A DNA stretch of 10,112 bases from Acidobacteriota bacterium. GTDB lineage: Bacteria > Acidobacteriota > Terriglobia > Terriglobales > Acidobacteriaceae. Position 1 is the first letter of the stretch. Each line of letters starts with the position of its first letter. The stretch lies in assembly GCA_021805955.1 (NCBI GenBank), contig JAJZDO010000667.1:1-10112 (forward strand), given 5' to 3'. Of this stretch, positions 1-7,402 are shown in pieces. The translations under genes and the position numbers were made by a program. The notes under the pieces were generated by a model. That model saw nothing but the letters and a program-made list of their open reading frames with translations, searched no databases and was not told where the DNA came from.

Positions 1-1753
1 TGTCAGGCTGCGCGCTCTCCAGCTGTTCCAGCGAGGCGCGTGTCTGCGCATCGAAGCAGTCGTGATCCGTAAGGTTGCGCGCAAAAGAAGCGCGCAGTGC
101 CCAGCTTCGATCACGCAGAGCTGCGGGTTCGAGCGAGAAATCTCCGCCGCTGCTGCGCGGGAAGGTGGTTAGCGCCTGAAGAAAATCCATGTTCGTCAGT
201 CCCCAGGCGACGGCTTCGAGGCTTGAGCATCTGGCGGACTCGAACATGCGCTTCGTCGCTTGCCGCGGGTGCTCGAAGGGATCGTTCGCCGTATATTCAT
301 GAAGGAAGGACAAGGCACCCGCGCTGCCACCGGAGACGGTGCTGAGCAGGACAAGGTGGTCATGAAAGTTATAACTTCCATGAAAGTCCTGCTGCGACTG
401 TTCTTCTAACTTGCCGAGTATCTGAGCGGTCCATGCGGCGGCGTGAATGCCCCCTCCGGTAGCCGTCACGATGATGATTGGCTCGGATTTTGCGGAATCA
501 AACGCCTCCGGCGCGCGATTGCGGATAAAGTCCGCCGGGGATCGCAGCGCGGGAGCGGGCGTGCTCCGCTCGCGCAACGTGATGTAGCGATCATTGGATT
601 TCGGGTGATAGGCCATGTTCAATATCAGGAAGATTCCAACCACGACTTCAAGGACGGGAAGTCTCGACCGATCCAGGAGAAACGCGGCGCCGGCGGCGAG
701 CGACAACAGCAAGTTGAAGAGGAGCAGGACTTCCGCAAAGACCGGGAACCGCTGGGCATCGAAAAATGAATACAACAGGGTAATGATAATCGGAATGACT
801 GCAAGCAAAACGCCGAAACAAAGTCGGCAGCATATGATCTCAAGACGGCCAGCATCTCTCCGTCTTGCCATGCCGAATCCCACGAAAAAAGCGATGACAA
901 CAGAAGCAATGGCTATATTTCCTCCGTAACTCAGCCGAAGAGGAGCGGCAAGAATCCACTGGAGAAGATAGATCACCAGAAGAGCAAAGAAGGTGATCGT
1001 GGCGAAGATATGTCCCTCCCAGAGAATCGCGCCAGAAACGCCCTTTTTGCCGTTGGTGCGCTCGCAAACATAGCCCGGTCCGCCGATGCGAGCCAAAGTG
1101 GACAGCAGAGACAATAACTTGCGCGCCATGAACCCGGGTTGAAACTTTTTGCCCTGGAAGGAATTAAGAAATTTCCAATTCGGCAGGAGCATAATTGGTG
1201 CCGGATCAGGATCCTTCTCATCTTTTTTCGGGCATGCTCCGGAATTGTAGGGTCGGTAGGCTTCTGCATCGTATAGAACGATGTAAACGCAGTTAACAAC
1301 AAACCAAAAGAAGGCGGCGATGATCAGGCCGTAGAGCGATCCCAACCAAATCGCGCTTGCGGAAATTCCCTGTCGCTCGGCAAGGGTCCTGATCCAGAAG
1401 AAAGAGACGAGAGTGCTGATCTGGCTGAGAAACAAGGCCAGGAGCGCCCATTTGTTTTTATTACCGCCATGTCCGCCGAGAAGTTTCCAGAAGAAAGCAG
1501 GAGCCTCGACGTCAAAACGGTCGTTTCCGTTGCGGACAACAATTCGCGCCGTGACGAGCGAGAGCGCGCCATTGGATACTAAAAAGAAAGTGTTGACGAG
1601 GTAAGACAAACATTGTCCCGGCAGAAAGATGCCGCGTGTAAACGCGCTTGTGGCGAAGTGATCGACAAGCAAGAGAATCAGCGGAAGCAGCCACAGCAGA
1701 AGGCTGAATCGCAGCAGGTAGAGATAAACGACAAACTGTCGAATCGAGCGCAC
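1..1753 (-). CDS. Multi-pass membrane protein with patatin-like phospholipase domain (partial, C-terminus off the left edge)
   Basis: An open frame of 584 codons runs from GTG at 1753 to the window edge without a stop. I chose the GTG because GGAGG at 1760-1764 sits 6 bases before it. The first 382 residues are mostly hydrophobic, with about nine likely membrane segments (roughly 7-30, 42-66, 102-121, 135-161, 249-271, 278-296, 311-331, 338-360, 366-382). A soluble region follows with the two patatin landmarks: a glycine-rich oxyanion motif TGGG (432-435) and the nucleophile elbow GGSAG with Ser477, 42 residues after Gly435. Patatins are Ser-Asp acyl hydrolases that free fatty acids from lipids. 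The Asp (DGG/DGA) motif would lie beyond the edge, so the dyad cannot be confirmed. It is the last visible gene of the minus-strand set, 111 bases after the GMC gene. The fold call is firm; substrate, topology and which side of the membrane the lipase faces are unknown. Confidence 0.85.
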   Translation of the reverse strand, partial: MRSIRQFVVYLYLLRFSLLLWLLPLILLLVDHFATSAFTRGIFLPGQCLSYLVNTFFLVSNGALSLVTARIVVRNGNDRFDVEAPAFFWKLLGGHGGNKNKWALLALFLSQISTLVSFFWIRTLAERQGISASAIWLGSLYGLIIAAFFWFVVNCVYIVLYDAEAYRPYNSGACPKKDEKDPDPAPIMLLPNWKFLNSFQGKKFQPGFMARKLLSLLSTLARIGGPGYVCERTNGKKGVSGAILWEGHIFATITFFALLVIYLLQWILAAPLRLSYGGNIAIASVVIAFFVGFGMARRRDAGRLEIICCRLCFGVLLAVIPIIITLLYSFFDAQRFPVFAEVLLLFNLLLSLAAGAAFLLDRSRLPVLEVVVGIFLILNMAYHPKSNDRYITLRERSTPAPALRSPADFIRNRAPEAFDSAKSEPIIIVTATGGGIHAAAWTAQILGKLEEQSQQDFHGSYNFHDHLVLLSTVSGGSAGALSFLHEYTANDPFEHPRQATKRMFESARCSSLEAVAWGLTNMDFLQALTTFPRSSGGDFSLEPAALRDRSWALRASFARNLTDHDCFDAQTRASLEQLESAQPD

Positions 1754-1759
1754 ACTGCA

Positions 1760-1764
1760 CCTCC
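1760..1764 (-). promoter_or_regulatory. Ribosome binding site GGAGG for the patatin gene
   Basis: GGAGG lies 6 bases before GTG at 1753. It decides this non-ATG start, because no ATG in the same frame is similarly placed. Confidence 0.75.
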
Positions 1765-1864
1765 GTGGGATGGATAGCGTGTGCGGATCGCGTTGCGAGA
1801 CGACAAAAGCGGTGAACCTGTTTGTTCCGCGCGCAGTTTCGCAATTCCGCGCGACCCGTTTACG

Positions 1865-3754
1865 CTATCGTTTTTTGATCTCCTCAAGAATCACATCCGC
1901 CGCTTTTTCGCCGATCATGTAGACAGCGGTGAGGATGAACAGCCCCGGAATACGGGGAAACACAGATGCGTCGACGACGCGAAGCCCTTCTGTGCCGTGA
2001 ACCTTGAAATCACTGCTCAGCACGCCACAGTCTTCCTTGTTCCCGATGGGGCAGGTGCAGGAGGCGTGATGGCCCCAGGCATTGTCGCGGACAAACTGAC
2101 GCAGTTCGTTGTCGGTCTGCACATGGGGGCCGGGAATCTCTTCCGCAGCAATGATGCCTTGAGCAATTAAATCCTTGGTCATGGTGCGCACGAAGCGAAT
2201 GCCGGAGACCACGGCATCCAAATCCTCGCCTTTCTTATCCGTGCCCTCCTGGAAATAGTGGAAATTAATGTACGGAGGGTCGAGAGGATCGCGGGAACGC
2301 AGGAGAACTTCACCACCGCGATTCACGGTGTGCCCCTTGAGGACAGCCCAGGTGAGGACATCGAGTTGTTTGGCAAACTGGGCGGAATAACCCGGATAGT
2401 AGCCACGAAAGTATCCGAGCAGAGCGAAGCAAAGCAGGTCGGGGACCGGCTGAATGCGGCTTGACCTGTGAATGACTGCAAGCACCGAGCCATTGGTGGT
2501 GTATACGCCGCTTTTTTTCGCCGCCCATTGCGCATACTGGCAGTCGTGCCGGTTGAACTTTGCGCCACAGAGGATGTTCCACGGTTTGGCCATGCGATGG
2601 ACCACGCCGACCTCATAGCGATCCTGCAGGTTCTTGCCCACACCTTCGAGAGCAACCTGCACCGGAATTCCCATGCTGCACAGATGCTCCTGTGGACCGA
2701 TGCCGGAAAGCATCAGTAACTGCGGCGTGTTATAGGCACCGCCTGCGAGAATTACTTCGCGCGAGGCGAAGGCTTCTCTCCGCTCGCCCTCGGAGTTAGA
2801 GGAGGGATTGAATGCGCGATACAGTCGGGGGCCTTTGAGATAGCGCACACCGACGGCCCGCTTGAGTCCGCTCTCTGAATTCTCCAGAATCACTTCCGTA
2901 ACATGGGCATCGGTTTCGATCCACAGGGGATGACTGCGGGCGGCCTCTAGCACGCGCTCGCGCGCTCCCCTGCGCTGGTGATTGTCGGTCATCAGAGGCG
3001 TGTAACGAATGCCGACGGCGTTTCTCTTCACGAGCCGCCAATCATTGGGATCGAGCTGACTTTCGATCAGATCCTCAGCCTGATGGATAGGCTCACCGCT
3101 CTCCTGGAAGGCTTTGAATGCGGATGCGGCGAGAGTTTTCAGTAACTCGCCGCTTCCCAGAGCTTCCGCAGGGATGGCCTTCTCGGTCGTCAGCCAGCCG
3201 GACCATCCATGCCGCGAGGGATTGACGAATGGAATCCATTTGGCAATGGCACGGTCGAAGGGTCGATGACGGCAATTCTCCATGCGCTCGAAGTAGCGCC
3301 GCATTTTTTTCGCGCCCCATGATTTGTCGCCGGTCAGTTCCGCCAGCGAATCCCAGTCAGAGTTCGACGGGTAGATCATGATCATGGCGTTGTGCGCCGT
3401 GCATCCGCCCAGGGTGCCCGCGCGGGGATAGAAGACGCCGTCGCGGCTGGGAACGAACTTGGAATCCAATTTCTGCTGAGCGAGGTTTGCATAATGGCGG
3501 ACAAAGAACTCCCAGCTCATCGCCGTATTCTCGCTGGACATGGGGTGGAAGACAGGAACCTCGTAGTCTTCGGGCATTGTATTCACGCCTGGACCACTGT
3601 TCGGGTCGCTGCCCGTAAGCGTCGCCGGATCGCCTCCGGCTTCGAGCAGCAACACTTTGTGGCCCGCCTCGGCCAGGCGCGCTGCGACCGTGCCACCTCC
3701 TGCGCCCGATCCAACCACGATGAACTCAAAGTCTTCATTTTTCTCCGGAGACAT
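1865..3754 (-). CDS. GMC-family FAD-dependent oxidoreductase
   Basis: The protein is 629 aa. GMC enzymes oxidise alcohols, sugars or sterols with FAD and pass electrons to oxygen, a quinone or a cytochrome. Landmarks in order: the dinucleotide-binding GSGAGG (Gly15, Gly17, Gly20) with Glu38 ending the second strand; the FAD-loop motif GGCTAHNAM (116-124); the second GMC signature around AGGAYNTP (337-344); and the C-terminal active-site segment HHASCTCPIG, in which His563 aligns with the catalytic His. The usual second catalytic residue (Asn or His, about 43-44 residues later) falls on Phe606 in PGLFILTAVY. An upstream in-frame ATG at 3784 would add 10 residues, but AGGAG at 3763-3767 lies 8 bases before the ATG at 3754. 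No signal peptide or twin-arginine motif is seen. It lies between the cytochrome gene (84 bases upstream) and the patatin gene, which suggests co-transcription. Family certain, substrate unknown. Confidence 0.93.
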   Translation of the reverse strand: MSPEKNEDFEFIVVGSGAGGGTVAARLAEAGHKVLLLEAGGDPATLTGSDPNSGPGVNTMPEDYEVPVFHPMSSENTAMSWEFFVRHYANLAQQKLDSKFVPSRDGVFYPRAGTLGGCTAHNAMIMIYPSNSDWDSLAELTGDKSWGAKKMRRYFERMENCRHRPFDRAIAKWIPFVNPSRHGWSGWLTTEKAIPAEALGSGELLKTLAASAFKAFQESGEPIHQAEDLIESQLDPNDWRLVKRNAVGIRYTPLMTDNHQRRGARERVLEAARSHPLWIETDAHVTEVILENSESGLKRAVGVRYLKGPRLYRAFNPSSNSEGERREAFASREVILAGGAYNTPQLLMLSGIGPQEHLCSMGIPVQVALEGVGKNLQDRYEVGVVHRMAKPWNILCGAKFNRHDCQYAQWAAKKSGVYTTNGSVLAVIHRSSRIQPVPDLLCFALLGYFRGYYPGYSAQFAKQLDVLTWAVLKGHTVNRGGEVLLRSRDPLDPPYINFHYFQEGTDKKGEDLDAVVSGIRFVRTMTKDLIAQGIIAAEEIPGPHVQTDNELRQFVRDNAWGHHASCTCPIGNKEDCGVLSSDFKVHGTEGLRVVDASVFPRIPGLFILTAVYMIGEKAADVILEEIKKR

Positions 3755-3762
3755 ACGCATTT

Positions 3763-3767
3763 CTCCT
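3763..3767 (-). promoter_or_regulatory. Ribosome binding site AGGAG for the GMC gene
   Basis: AGGAG sits 8 bases before the ATG at 3754 and only 2 bases before another in-frame ATG at 3760. It therefore favours 3754 over 3760 and over the far start at 3784. Confidence 0.65.
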
Positions 3768-3819
3768 TGCTGGCTGACTTCCATGCGCGCCTTGCAGCTT
3801 CATACACCCCGCGCACGCG

Positions 3820-3832
3820 GCTCACGCTGAGC
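3820..3832 (-). repeat. Small inverted repeat after the cytochrome stop codon
   Basis: GCTCA and TGAGC flank three bases, starting 6 bases after the cytochrome stop at 3839. It could form a short hairpin between the cytochrome and GMC genes. There is no T-run, so it does not look like an intrinsic terminator. A 5-base stem can also arise by chance. Confidence 0.25.
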
Positions 3833-3838
3833 ACAGTC

Positions 3839-6406
3839 CTAAAATGTTTTGAGAAACTCGATCAGTGCCTGCTTGTCGGCATCGCTGAGCGGTGGCTCCT
3901 GCTGAATGCCGGAATCCTGTAATGCCGGGGTCCTGAGTAATTCGTTGAAGAATGGGGTTCCAAAATAATGACCCTTGTTGACGACATAATCCGGGCATTT
4001 GCTCAGAGCCTCCAACCGGGGAGCAATCCTGTCGAAGGCGGCCTGAAGCTGTGCGTTGTCCGGAGTTGATCCCAGATTGCCTACCTTGTGTTGATAACCG
4101 AGCATCAGCCATGCCACGTAGGCGAGACGTTTCACGCGCGCCCAATTGCTGTCGCTGTCTCCAAGAAGATCGATGTTCGAGACCAGGCCAACCGGCATGC
4201 CAGCGGGAAATGGGCCAATTCGGACCCCATTCTTATCGAAGAGCCAGGGTAATAACGCCTGTTCCAATCCGGAGGCGCTACGGAGTATCCAGGGAAGATA
4301 TCCATAAGCGACCGTAATCGAGCTTTGCCGCGTTGTGCGATCAATGTGGCTTGGCCATGGAGTGGTGGGAAGATAATGCACGCCGGGCGGAAGACTGGCG
4401 GCCTGGTCACTATCCTTGGCGCGAGTCTCCGGCCATAGCATCTGATGAATGGAGTTGTTGAAGCTGTCCATGCGAGCTTCGACCGAAGGGCTGGGATTGA
4501 AGGTTCCCACGCTGTTGTTCAACAGAAACGGTGCAGTGGACCACACACTGATAAGACTTGGAACTCGTGTATAGCCACGTCCTCCGGCAGGCATTTTGTA
4601 GTCAACCAGCTTGCCTGTTAGCGCATCGCTATAACGAATGACGCCGACCGAGGGCAGTTCCTTATAACTCTGCGAGGAAAAGTTATCCCAGATGTTACCT
4701 CCAATGGCATTCGTGGCCAGCGGGCTGGCGGCATTCGTGCCCAGAAGGGTAACGGGAATGCGGGCGTCAGTGGAAAGGTAGTTCTTGTCGAGAAAATCCG
4801 GAGAGAGAACAATCTTTTGCATCTCGGACTTAAACTGATCGGTCTGCGAATAGCGGAAGTAACGGACGAAACAAGCCATGTAATTGCTGCCCGCGCATCC
4901 GGCCAGATCGTCCTGTGGTGGCAACTGAGGCAGCTTGCTGGAGTGGCAGCGCGCACAGCGTTCGGCGAAGATGATTTTTCCGCGCGTCAGTTGCGTACGG
5001 TCTGCAGTCAAATAAGTCTTGCCGCCAGGGGCATCGCTCAGACGCTGTGGATCAGTGCTCACCAGCATGAAGCGGGCCAGATCGACAGTTTGATCTTCGG
5101 TCGCTCTCCAATAGGCGGAGTTTTTTTCGAGCGTTGCAATCGGCATTGGGGTGATCTTCTTGCCGCCGATGAGGGGGTTAAAGTGTTGCAACCACTCCTC
5201 ACTGAAGAGGCCAATGTTGATATAAACACGGTTCAAAGCACCCAGCGTTCCGACAGAATCAGACCCGTCCTTCAGGACGCGCGCCGTAAAGACAGTTTCA
5301 GGCGGAGTGAAAAATTGATAGAGGTCCGAGGCGGATGGATAGTCATTGAACTGCTTGTTATTCAGTTGCCCGCCCGCGATCCGCTCCTTGCCCCACCTAA
5401 ATGCCATGGCCAGCCGCGCGTTCAGGTCGTAGACGGCATTCATGGTGCGTGGATTGTTGATGTTATCGGTAGATACCAGCGAAGTATCGAGCGAACCTGG
5501 GCGGGACGTGTGAAAGAGCTGATAGAAATAGAGTTTCTGGTCACCGTTCCAGTTAAAGATGCGATCAATCCAGAAATACTGCGCGCCCACCATGGAGCTT
5601 AAGTTTTCCCACTTCGGGTTGTTGGGGTCGGCAGGAGGCTTGAGTGGGTTCGGACCGACATGGCAGAAGCCGCAGGACATTCCAACGCGATACGGTTTTA
5701 CCAGCTTAGCGTCGTTGTAATACGTGGGATCGGTGTAATAGCGCACAGGATCCCAGTGCCTCCTGGCCTTTTCGTCGAAGTTGGGATTGGGAAACAGACG
5801 CAGACCGACGATCCCCGTCGGGTAGCCGTAGTAAGAGCCAACCTCGACGGTCTTGCCACGCGCGCCAATTTTGACGCCGGGATACTTATCAGCGTTTTCG
5901 AATGGGTCCGGAGGGCAATCCGTACCTCTCTTGTCAAGCCACAAACCCCATCGGTTTGGGTCGGGACCGCTGGCCTGTGCAAAGCAGGGTTCATTGACGA
6001 GACCAAGATAGTCCCAGCGGTTGGATCGCTTCGCAGGAAGCGCCGGGTAGTCGGAGATGACCTTCAACAGGTCAAGAATGCCGACGCTTTTAGGCGAGAT
6101 CGCGTCCCAAAAGCGATCATTGCCGCCAGTCCATACAATCCAGTTGTTGCGACCGATAATCTCATCGCGCGTAAGCTTGATGCCGCCATCCATGTCGTGG
6201 AAATAATCTTCATCGGCACCGCGAAGACTGTCCGCTGTGCGCCCGGCGCGCATGGCTTCATCCTGGACTTTGCCGATGGTAGAAAGAGGAAAGATAAGCT
6301 TCGCCGCGACCACAAGCCCGAGGCACACGAACGCAGCGGCGGCAACGATGACCACCCAGCGAACGGCCTTGTATACATTGCGCTGCCCGTTGCTTCTAAT
6401 GCTCAT
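3839..6406 (-). CDS. Membrane-anchored di-haem c-type cytochrome, RoxA-like family
   Basis: The protein is 855 aa. A single hydrophobic segment (about residues 16-37) after a basic start acts as anchor or uncleaved signal, placing the rest in the periplasm. Two haem c motifs are present: CGFCH (Cys245 to His249) in the context VGMSCGFCHVGP, and CARCH (Cys484 to His488) after TRGKIIFAER. Beyond them comes a segment around Trp622, SVWSTAPFLLNNSV, like the 'GIWATAPYLHNGSV' stretch of RoxA-like and peroxidase-like di-haem proteins, and a C-terminal helix LSDADKQALIEFLKTF typical of cytochrome c domains. Known RoxA and RoxB are di-haem dioxygenases that cleave polyisoprene; other relatives are uncharacterised. 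Cys141/Cys164 and Cys504/Cys512 could form disulfides. The ATG at 6406 has AGGAG 5 bases upstream; the open frame extends 45 codons further, but that part lacks a good start. First gene of the putative operon. Di-haem cytochrome certain, RoxA-like membership likely, activity unknown. Confidence 0.88.
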   Translation of the reverse strand: MSIRSNGQRNVYKAVRWVVIVAAAAFVCLGLVVAAKLIFPLSTIGKVQDEAMRAGRTADSLRGADEDYFHDMDGGIKLTRDEIIGRNNWIVWTGGNDRFWDAISPKSVGILDLLKVISDYPALPAKRSNRWDYLGLVNEPCFAQASGPDPNRWGLWLDKRGTDCPPDPFENADKYPGVKIGARGKTVEVGSYYGYPTGIVGLRLFPNPNFDEKARRHWDPVRYYTDPTYYNDAKLVKPYRVGMSCGFCHVGPNPLKPPADPNNPKWENLSSMVGAQYFWIDRIFNWNGDQKLYFYQLFHTSRPGSLDTSLVSTDNINNPRTMNAVYDLNARLAMAFRWGKERIAGGQLNNKQFNDYPSASDLYQFFTPPETVFTARVLKDGSDSVGTLGALNRVYINIGLFSEEWLQHFNPLIGGKKITPMPIATLEKNSAYWRATEDQTVDLARFMLVSTDPQRLSDAPGGKTYLTADRTQLTRGKIIFAERCARCHSSKLPQLPPQDDLAGCAGSNYMACFVRYFRYSQTDQFKSEMQKIVLSPDFLDKNYLSTDARIPVTLLGTNAASPLATNAIGGNIWDNFSSQSYKELPSVGVIRYSDALTGKLVDYKMPAGGRGYTRVPSLISVWSTAPFLLNNSVGTFNPSPSVEARMDSFNNSIHQMLWPETRAKDSDQAASLPPGVHYLPTTPWPSHIDRTTRQSSITVAYGYLPWILRSASGLEQALLPWLFDKNGVRIGPFPAGMPVGLVSNIDLLGDSDSNWARVKRLAYVAWLMLGYQHKVGNLGSTPDNAQLQAAFDRIAPRLEALSKCPDYVVNKGHYFGTPFFNELLRTPALQDSGIQQEPPLSDADKQALIEFLKTF

Positions 6407-6695
6407 AAATTCTCCTTTTGCCCTATGCTTCCATCCGGAAAACGCCATTGGCGGCATGCCGTGTCGGCCACCGCAAAGCAAAGAGAATATGGTTCGGCGG
6501 CCGCATGGACGAAGAGACTGCCCCGGATGCGTCCGGTACACTTGATTCCATTCAGAAGGTCATTCACTCACGGAATGATGATTGAGATAAAAACAGAGGC
6601 GCAGCCGCGCAACGGCGGACCGACTTCAACAAAACCGATAAGCCTGACGCAGAGGGAACGGGGAAGTTAAAAAACTGCGGTTTTGATTCAGAGCG
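6407..6695 (-). other. Long 5' leader of the cytochrome-GMC-patatin operon
   Basis: About 290 bases separate the likely promoter from the cytochrome ATG. AGGAG at 6412-6416 is the ribosome site, 5 bases before the ATG. I recognise no riboswitch or attenuator. The coding frame stays open up to 6541 by chance or as an older N-terminus, but the residues there do not look like a leader peptide or domain. The only other structure seen is the inverted repeat at 6560-6578. Confidence 0.45.
6560..6578. repeat. Inverted repeat TCATTC-7-GAATGA in the operon leader
   Basis: Perfect 6-base arms TCATTC (6560-6565) and GAATGA (6573-6578) flank 7 bases. It lies about 120 bases downstream of the putative -10 box. 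It could be an operator half-site pair or an RNA hairpin. The arms are short enough that chance is possible. Confidence 0.3.
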
Positions 6696-6724
6696 ATTCA
6701 ACCATGAAAGATTAAAGTTGTCAA
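6696..6724 (-). promoter_or_regulatory. Putative sigma-70 promoter of the cytochrome-GMC-patatin operon
   Basis: On the minus strand a perfect -35 box TTGACA (6724-6719) is followed by 17 bases and TTGAAT (6701-6696), which matches TATAAT at four of six positions. The surroundings are AT-rich compared with the flanking genes. It points at the cytochrome gene and lies downstream of the small ORF at 6765-6971. Confidence 0.55.
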
Positions 6725-6764
6725 TAAGAAAAGGGAAATTTTTCTGCTATTTTCCTTTGCGACT

Positions 6765-6971
6765 CTATCTGATTTTTTCCTCGGAACCCACCGGAAGCAC
6801 GGCAAGATGGATTTTTCGCGGAATACCGTATGTGGCCACCGCGTCCAGATTCCGCCGCAGCGTCGGCTCAGGCTGCCAGATTGCAGCGACGTACTCGCGA
6901 AGCGGACGTTCTGCTTCGGAGAGTGTTTGCTTGGGACTCACTTCAAACTCGATGACAGCCGAACCGTACAT
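6765..6971 (-). CDS. Small hypothetical protein (68 aa)
   Basis: An ATG at 6971 is preceded by GGAG (6980-6983) at 8 bases, and an in-frame TAA lies just upstream, so the ORF is bounded. The product has a natural composition for a small soluble protein, with a first stretch MYGSAVIEFEVSPKQTL, then a charged stretch around SEAERPLREYVAAIW, and no membrane segment or Cys. I do not recognise a family. It points the same way as the operon, whose promoter lies just after its stop. It may be a real small gene or the surviving end of a gene broken near the IS remnant. The plus-strand frames over the same bases look less protein-like. Confidence 0.4.
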   Translation of the reverse strand: MYGSAVIEFEVSPKQTLSEAERPLREYVAAIWQPEPTLRRNLDAVATYGIPRKIHLAVLPVGSEEKIR

Positions 6972-7052
6972 CGTATCTGCTCCGCTGCGTCGTGTGCCTT
7001 ATGGCGCGGTGATGTGGAGCGCCGTTATCGCGCTTTTGCATAGGAGCCGACC

Positions 7053-7292
7053 TTGCGAGTGCTCGGAAAAATCTCCCCGGCAACGCTACGCGGGAGCACC
7101 GGCTACTGCGAAAGGTTCAACTCCAAAATCCGCAACGAATTTCTAAACGGAGAAATCTTCCATCCCCTGCAGGAGGTGGGCGTGCTGACGGAACGCTGGC
7201 GCGTCTACTTCAACTCCAGTCGGCACACTCCTGCTGGGCTACAGACATCCAGCGCCGACCACCTGGCGGCCTGGAGTTCTCCAGCGCGATGA
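7053..7292 (+). pseudogene. IS3-family transposase (OrfB) C-terminal remnant, frameshifted
   Basis: The translation contains TGYCERFNSKIRNEFLNGEI followed by a segment with LTERWRVYFNSSR. This matches the end of IS3-family DDE transposases (compare NGYCESFNGKLRDELLNGEIF...ERWRxxYN), and the Glu of GYCE corresponds to the catalytic E of the DDE triad. The stretch before it is damaged by small indels where GSPWEN is expected. The familiar tail reappears in another frame at about 7223-7260 as LLLGYRHPAP, so a frameshift separates the two parts. The D-D part, OrfA and terminal inverted repeats were not found. It is a dead relic marking an old insertion between the left operon and the peptidase gene. 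Confidence 0.8.
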
Positions 7293-7295
7293 AAC

Positions 7296-7320
7296 GTGGG
7301 AAGCAAAGCGCGTTTCCCAC
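7296..7320 (-). terminator. Possible hairpin downstream of oligopeptidase B
   Basis: GTGGGAA (7296-7302) and TTCCCAC (7314-7320) form a perfect 7-base stem with an 11-base loop, about 83 bases past the peptidase stop. On the minus strand only a short T-run follows, so intrinsic termination is uncertain. It could instead belong to the decayed insertion sequence. Nothing else was seen in 7293-7402. Confidence 0.25.
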
Positions 7321-7402
7321 TACTCTCACACCGACTACGACCGTGACGGGCAGATTATCCACCTCTCCCACTGCGCTACACGAATAATCTCACTGTTACA
7401 AA

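Noticed and set aside
1512..1844. Minus-strand 110-aa open frame over the patatin gene start
   Set aside because: It is in another frame from the patatin gene, is rich in Arg, Ser and Cys, and is explained as a shadow.
6407..6541. Upstream extension of the cytochrome gene to ATG 6541
   Set aside because: AGGAG at 6412-6416 fits the ATG at 6406. The extra 45 residues would place a Cys- and Arg-rich stretch before the membrane anchor.
4817..6670. Plus-strand open frames of 261 and 336 aa opposite the cytochrome gene
   Set aside because: They are shadows of the cytochrome coding frame with no recognisable domain and no convincing ribosome site.
6670..6684. AAAAC-TGCG-GTTTT inverted repeat as a terminator
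   Set aside because: The stem is almost all A-T, and it lies just downstream of the putative promoter -10 box, inside the leader, where a weak hairpin is more likely chance.
6718..7146. Plus-strand 142-aa open frame before the IS3 remnant
   Set aside because: It has no ribosome site, its composition is unlike a folded protein, and it does not join the transposase frame.
7330..7400. Minus-strand stretch resembling a tRNA D-arm (GCGCAGTGGGAGAGG)
   Set aside because: The D-stem does not pair well, no proper T-arm GGTTCGA is present and no 7-base acceptor stem could be formed.
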